DNA from: Streptomyces galbus
Lineage (GTDB): Bacteria; Actinomycetota; Actinomycetes; Streptomycetales; Streptomycetaceae
Reading direction: 5' to 3'
NCBI RefSeq assembly: GCF_005280195.1
Contig: NZ_SZPR01000010.1
Coordinates: 62,001-126,000, forward strand
DNA length: 64,000 nt
Made by a program: the position numbers and the translations under genes. Below are positions 60,443-64,000 of the stretch, one piece after another; the first letter of the stretch is position 1, and each line of letters starts with the position of its first letter. The notes below the pieces were generated by a model, which saw only the letters and a program-made list of their open reading frames with translations, was not told where the DNA came from and did no database searches.

Positions 60443-62389
60443 TTGCGAGGATCCCTCACCCCCACCCGGAGAACCGTCGGCACGGCGGCGGCCGCAGCCC
60501 TGCTGCTGCCCCTGCTCGGCGCGGCCCCTTCGGGCGCGTCGCCGTCGGAACCGGCCGCGTCCGGCACCCTCCAGCAGGCGTTCGCCCACGCCGCCGCCGA
60601 GTACCACGTCCCGCAGAGCGTGCTCCTGGGCGTCTCCTACCTCCAGTCGCGCTGGGACGCCCACGCCGGGGCCCCGAGTGTGACCGGCGGCTACGGTCCC
60701 ATGCACCTCACCGATGCCCGGACCGCGCTCGCCGCGGCCGAGCACCACGCCGGGGGCACCGAGGACGCGCGCGGCGACAGCGCCCGCCCGGCCCTGCGCC
60801 CCGAGGTGACGCTGCCGAAGGCCGACGAGCTGCCGGCCCGCCTGAAGACGCTGCCCCAGGCGGCCGGCCTGACCGGGCGGAGCGACGCGGACCTGCGCAC
60901 CGACCCGGCGGCGAACATCGAGGGCGGCGCCGCCCTGCTGGCCGCCGACCAGCGCGCGCTCGGCGAACCGCTGAGCGCCGACCCGGCCGACTGGTACGGC
61001 GCGGTGGCCCGCTTCTCCGGCGCCGACGACACGGCGACCGCGGCCGCCTACGCCGACGACGTGTTCGACGTCATGCGCACCGGTGCCCGCCGCACCACGG
61101 ACTCCGGCGAGCCGGTCGCCCTGGCCGCGCGGCCGGGCCTCGCGCCCGACACCCGCCAACTGCGGCGCGCCGGGCTGCGCGCGGGCTCGGCGGAGGGCAC
61201 CGAGTGTCCCGCGTCGGTGTCGTGCGAGTGGATCCCGGCGCCCTACGAGCAGTTCGGGGACAACGACTACGGCAACCACGACCTGGGCGACCGCCCGGCC
61301 TCGCAGCGCATCCGCTACATCGTCATCCACGACACGGAGGGCGCCTGGGAGGGCGTGCTCAACCTGGTGCAGGACCCGACCTACGTGTCCTGGAACTACA
61401 CGCTGCGCTCCACCGACGGCCACATCGCCCAGCACGTGAAGGCCAAGGACGTGGCCTGGCACGCGGGCAACTGGTACGTGAACGCCGCCTCGATCGGCCT
61501 GGAGCACGAGGGCTTCCTCGCCGCGCCGGACGCCTGGTACACGGAGGCGATGTACCGCGCCTCGGCCCGGCTGGTGAAGTACCTCTCCGTCCAGTACGGC
61601 ATCCCGCTGGACCGGCAGCACATCCTGGGCCACGACACGGTGCCCGGGCCGACCACGTCGACGGTGCCGGGCATGCACACCGACCCGGGCCCGTACTGGG
61701 ACTGGGCGCACTACTTCGAGCTGCTGGGCCACCCGCTGCGGCCGACGCCCACCAAGAGCCGTTCCGTGGTGACCATCCGGCCGGACTACGCGGCCAACCA
61801 GCCGGTGTACACCGGCTGCACGACGGCGGGCGAGCCGTGCGCGGCGCACGGGTCCAGCGAGGTGCGGCTGTACTCCGACCACGACGAGAACGCGCCCCTG
61901 ATCAAGGACATCGGCCTGGGCACGACCCCGACGACCGGCGTCAACGACCTGTCCTCACGGGTCTCCACGGGCCAGCAGTACGCGGTGGCCGACCGCTGGG
62001 GCGACTGGACGGCGATCTGGTACCTGGGGCAGAAGGCGTGGTTCCGCAACCCCGCCGAGCAGCCGACGGCGGTGCCCGCGGCGGGTCTGGTGATCACGCC
62101 GAAGGAGGGCCTGGACAGCGTCCCCGTGTACGGCCGGGCCTACCCGGAGGCGTCCGCCTACCCCGCGGGCGTGCCGGTGCAGGCGGTGTCGCCGCTGCGG
62201 TACACGGTGCTCAAGGGCCAGCGGTACGTGGTGGGCGACCGGGTGCCGGGTGAGTACTACTACGCGGTCACCTTCACGACGGACTCCCACCGGGTGGTCG
62301 CCGGCAAGGACCTGTACTACGAGATCCAGTACGGCCACCGGGTGGCGTTCGTCCGGGCCGCGGACGTGGACGTCGTCCCGGCGGCCTGA
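60443..62389 (+). CDS. Secreted peptidoglycan amidase with lytic-type N-terminal domain and C-terminal SH3-like repeats
   Basis: 648 residues, TTG start with AGGAGG five bases upstream. Signal peptide about 1-33 (twin-Arg-like TRRTVGTAAAAALLLPLLGAAPSGAS). Residues 40-200 resemble a transglycosylase-like domain (VPQSVLLGVSYLQSRWDAHAGAPSVTGGYGPMHL). The amidase_2 zinc domain is at about 288-430: YIVIHDTEG (His), VAWHAGNW, and GHDTVPG...HTDPGPYWDW (His and Asp). The C-terminal 200 residues carry repeat units (GQQYAVADRWGDWTAIWYLGQKAWF, then GQRYVVGDRV...YYAVTF) like bacterial SH3 wall-binding domains. It should cut N-acetylmuramoyl-L-alanine bonds outside the cell. Confidence 0.92.
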   Translation: MRGSLTPTRRTVGTAAAAALLLPLLGAAPSGASPSEPAASGTLQQAFAHAAAEYHVPQSVLLGVSYLQSRWDAHAGAPSVTGGYGPMHLTDARTALAAAEHHAGGTEDARGDSARPALRPEVTLPKADELPARLKTLPQAAGLTGRSDADLRTDPAANIEGGAALLAADQRALGEPLSADPADWYGAVARFSGADDTATAAAYADDVFDVMRTGARRTTDSGEPVALAARPGLAPDTRQLRRAGLRAGSAEGTECPASVSCEWIPAPYEQFGDNDYGNHDLGDRPASQRIRYIVIHDTEGAWEGVLNLVQDPTYVSWNYTLRSTDGHIAQHVKAKDVAWHAGNWYVNAASIGLEHEGFLAAPDAWYTEAMYRASARLVKYLSVQYGIPLDRQHILGHDTVPGPTTSTVPGMHTDPGPYWDWAHYFELLGHPLRPTPTKSRSVVTIRPDYAANQPVYTGCTTAGEPCAAHGSSEVRLYSDHDENAPLIKDIGLGTTPTTGVNDLSSRVSTGQQYAVADRWGDWTAIWYLGQKAWFRNPAEQPTAVPAAGLVITPKEGLDSVPVYGRAYPEASAYPAGVPVQAVSPLRYTVLKGQRYVVGDRVPGEYYYAVTFTTDSHRVVAGKDLYYEIQYGHRVAFVRAADVDVVPAA

Positions 62390-62403
62390 CCCGCCGGGCC
62401 GCC

Positions 62404-62901
62404 TCAGCCCTGCTGGAACAGCTCCGCCGGGAGCGGCTTCAGCAGGGCGTACAGGTCGTCCGTGATGGGGCGGTCCCAGGCCGCGATGGTGACCAGGACG
62501 TTGTCGCTGCGGTCGAACTGCACGCAGGAGATGCGGCTCTCGGAGAGCTTGAGGCGGCGCACGATCAGCAGGTTGTCGCCCTGCATGACCGGGACGTCCT
62601 CGACGCCGACGACGGTCACCTCCTCGTCGTTGCCCAGTGCGAGGAGCAGCTGGGCCACCTCGAAGGGCACCTCGCCCTCGGCGACCTCGCGGGCCGGGGA
62701 GCCCTCGGGCAGGTTGCCGATGATCATCGCGGGGCCGCGGCCGCCGAAGAGGTCGTAGCGCAGGTAGACGCCCTGGCAACTGCCGTCGGGGGCGGGCAGC
62801 AGGCCGGCGCCGAGGTTGCCGGGCCAGTCGCCCGGGTCCATGGCCAGTACGTCGAAGTCGGGCCCGGCGGGCGTGGCGCTGCGGCGGCGGAGGAACGACA
62901 T
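62404..62901 (-). CDS. Hypothetical protein, 165 residues (type III chaperone/YbjN-like fold possible)
   Basis: No named family. It has FDVLAMDPGDWPGNLGAGLLPAPDGS near 15-40, then GPAMIIGNLPEGSP, VAEGEVPFEVAQLLLALGNDEEVTVVGVEDVPVMQGDNLLIVRRLKL and NVLVTIAAWDRPITDDLYALLKPLPAELFQQG. The alternating strands and C-terminal helix fit a small alpha/beta cytosolic fold. ATG at 62901. It ends 15 bases from the convergent amidase gene. Confidence 0.75.
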   Translation of the reverse strand: MSFLRRRSATPAGPDFDVLAMDPGDWPGNLGAGLLPAPDGSCQGVYLRYDLFGGRGPAMIIGNLPEGSPAREVAEGEVPFEVAQLLLALGNDEEVTVVGVEDVPVMQGDNLLIVRRLKLSESRISCVQFDRSDNVLVTIAAWDRPITDDLYALLKPLPAELFQQG

Positions 62902-62996
62902 GCCGCCATGGTACGGGTCCGGGGGCCGTCGACGCCGTGCGGGCCGCGCGTCCTCCGGGGCGGTGACGGGAGGGGCCGCCGGGTGCGCGGGGCGGC

Positions 62997-63899
62997 TCAT
63001 TCCTCGACGGGTGAGGGGGGCACCACCACGACGGGGCTCGCCGCGTGCAGCAGGACCGCGTGGGTGACGGAGCCCAGCATGCGGGTGGGCGCGAGGAGGC
63101 GGCGGCGGTGGCGGCCGACGACCACCAGGTCGGCGTCCTGGGAGGCGGCGACCAGGTGTCCGGCGGCGTCGCCGGGCGCGGGGCGGGCGTCGGCGCGGAC
63201 GCCCGGGTGGCGTGCGCGGTGGGGGGCGAGGAAGCCCTCGGCGAGGGTGCGGGTCTCGTTCTCGATCACGCCCTGGTCGACACCGGCCGGGACGAGTTCG
63301 CCGGGCGCCGACCAGGTCTGGACGGGCCACGGGTAGGCGGCGACCGCCTGGACCCGGGCGCCGCGCAGGACGGCCTCGGTGAACGCGAAGTCGAGGGTGC
63401 CGTCGTCGGGGGCGTCGACCTTCAGGCCGACGACCACGCGGGGCCCGGGCTCCTGGAGGACCGCGTCGTCGACCTGCCGGCCGGGCCGGGGCACCACGAC
63501 GACCGGGCACTCGGCGTCGCGGGCGGCGGTCAGCCCGTTGGAGCCGAGCAGCAGGCCGGCGAAGCCGCCGCGGCCGCGCGAGCCGAGCACCAGCAGCCGG
63601 GCCTCCGCGCCGAGCCCGGGCAGCAGTCCGCCGGGGGCGCCGTCGAGGGCGATGTACTCGGTGTCCGGCACCTGCCCCGCGGCCTCGACGCGGGCGCGGG
63701 CGTCGAGCAGGACGGGGTCCTCGTCCGGGGCGGGCGGGACCACGATGGGGGCGCCGGGCTGGGTCCAGGCGGCGTAGTGGCGCACGTGCGCCACGCGCAG
63801 CGGCGCGTCGCGCAGGCGTGCGGCGTGGAGGGCCCAGTCCAGGGCGCGCAGACTGTCGTCGGACCCGTCGACCGCCGCGACGACCGGCAGACTGCTCAT
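62997..63899 (-). CDS. Tandem universal stress protein
   Basis: 300 residues with two USP domains, about 5-135 and 155-295. Domain 1 has VAAVDGSDDSLRALDWALHAARL, then GSRGRGGFAGLLLGSNG, the G-2x-G-9x-G(S/T) ATP-binding pattern; domain 2 has VVVGLKVDAPDDGTLDFAFTEAVLRGA and GRHRRRLLAPTRMLGSVTHAVLLHA, with the first Gly kept and the second site changed. USPs help survive stress and hypoxia. ATG at 63899 with GGAGGTGA five bases upstream is better than the GTG at 63908. Confidence 0.92.
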   Translation of the reverse strand: MSSLPVVAAVDGSDDSLRALDWALHAARLRDAPLRVAHVRHYAAWTQPGAPIVVPPAPDEDPVLLDARARVEAAGQVPDTEYIALDGAPGGLLPGLGAEARLLVLGSRGRGGFAGLLLGSNGLTAARDAECPVVVVPRPGRQVDDAVLQEPGPRVVVGLKVDAPDDGTLDFAFTEAVLRGARVQAVAAYPWPVQTWSAPGELVPAGVDQGVIENETRTLAEGFLAPHRARHPGVRADARPAPGDAAGHLVAASQDADLVVVGRHRRRLLAPTRMLGSVTHAVLLHAASPVVVVPPSPVEE

Positions 63900-64000
63900 G
63901 ATCCTCACCTCCGGAGTGCGACCGTGCTCCTGCTGGGGCCACCTTCGCGCAGGTGCCCGCCCCGGCAGGGCCTCGCCGCGTCGCGTGTCCGGAAAACGGG

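Overview
The window is high-GC DNA (G or C in nearly every third codon position, many GTG/TTG starts, GGAGG-type ribosome sites) and reads as a Streptomyces chromosome segment. Genus-typical genes support this: a MelC1/MelC2 tyrosinase pair, a chaplin with an LAxTG sortase signal, an SsgA-like protein, an NsdA-family regulator, a streptophobe-type membrane protein, a ClpP3/ClpP4 pair beside a PopR-like regulator, and SpoIIE-type phosphatases with STAS and HATPase partners. I see no tRNA, rRNA, CRISPR array, insertion sequence or prophage. I identify about 64 intact protein genes, one further gene cut by the left window edge, two decayed genes, one 27-codon leader peptide and several strong hairpin terminators.

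Layout. 1-5.2 kb: end of a membrane protein whose kinase domain has lost its catalytic residues, a beta-lactamase-fold hydrolase, an F420-type LLM oxidoreductase and two small membrane proteins. 5.3-9.9 kb: a leftward MFS exporter / TetR / aldo-keto reductase operon with a paired inverted-repeat operator, and an FAD monooxygenase. 10-17.9 kb: melC1-melC2, an SRPBCC protein, RNase HI with a C-terminal Cys/His knuckle, VOC proteins, an APH-type kinase, the clpP3-clpP4/popR locus and an anti-sigma-type ATPase. 18-25.2 kb: a membrane and phosphosignalling block with a DUF6777-like protein, a streptophobe protein, a Ser/Thr kinase, an SH3-like protein and an FHA-FHA-ABC exporter resembling mycobacterial PknF/Rv1747.

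25.2-32.9 kb: SnoaL-like, aldo-keto reductase/LysR, mycothiol-transferase-like, adenosine deaminase and VOC genes, then a translationally coupled operon of a 54-residue peptide, a sigma factor and a large hypothetical protein. 32.9-39.6 kb: organosulfur use, with sfnG, ssuE, sfnB and ssuD behind a Cys-containing leader peptide and a divergent LysR gene. 39.6-48 kb: SGNH hydrolase, LysR/DJ-1 pair, a frameshifted serpin, an oxidoreductase/TetR pair and a STAS/SpoIIE pair. 48-64 kb: an MFS gene with an internal deletion beside a tandem duplication, a sortase-type chaplin, secreted and cytosolic alpha/beta hydrolases, a BaeRF-family protein, an SsgA-like protein, a PAS-SpoIIE phosphatase, an NsdA-family regulator, a multidomain secreted amidase and a tandem universal stress protein.

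How the genes work together. The clearest circuits are: sulfur-starvation genes released by Cys-dependent attenuation plus LysR; PopR turnover linked to a second Clp peptidase whose ClpP4 subunit lacks the catalytic histidine; an STPK acting on an FHA-gated exporter; SpoIIE/STAS/HATPase partner-switching parts; and the peptide-sigma operon. Functions come from motif reading and family knowledge only; no database search was run.
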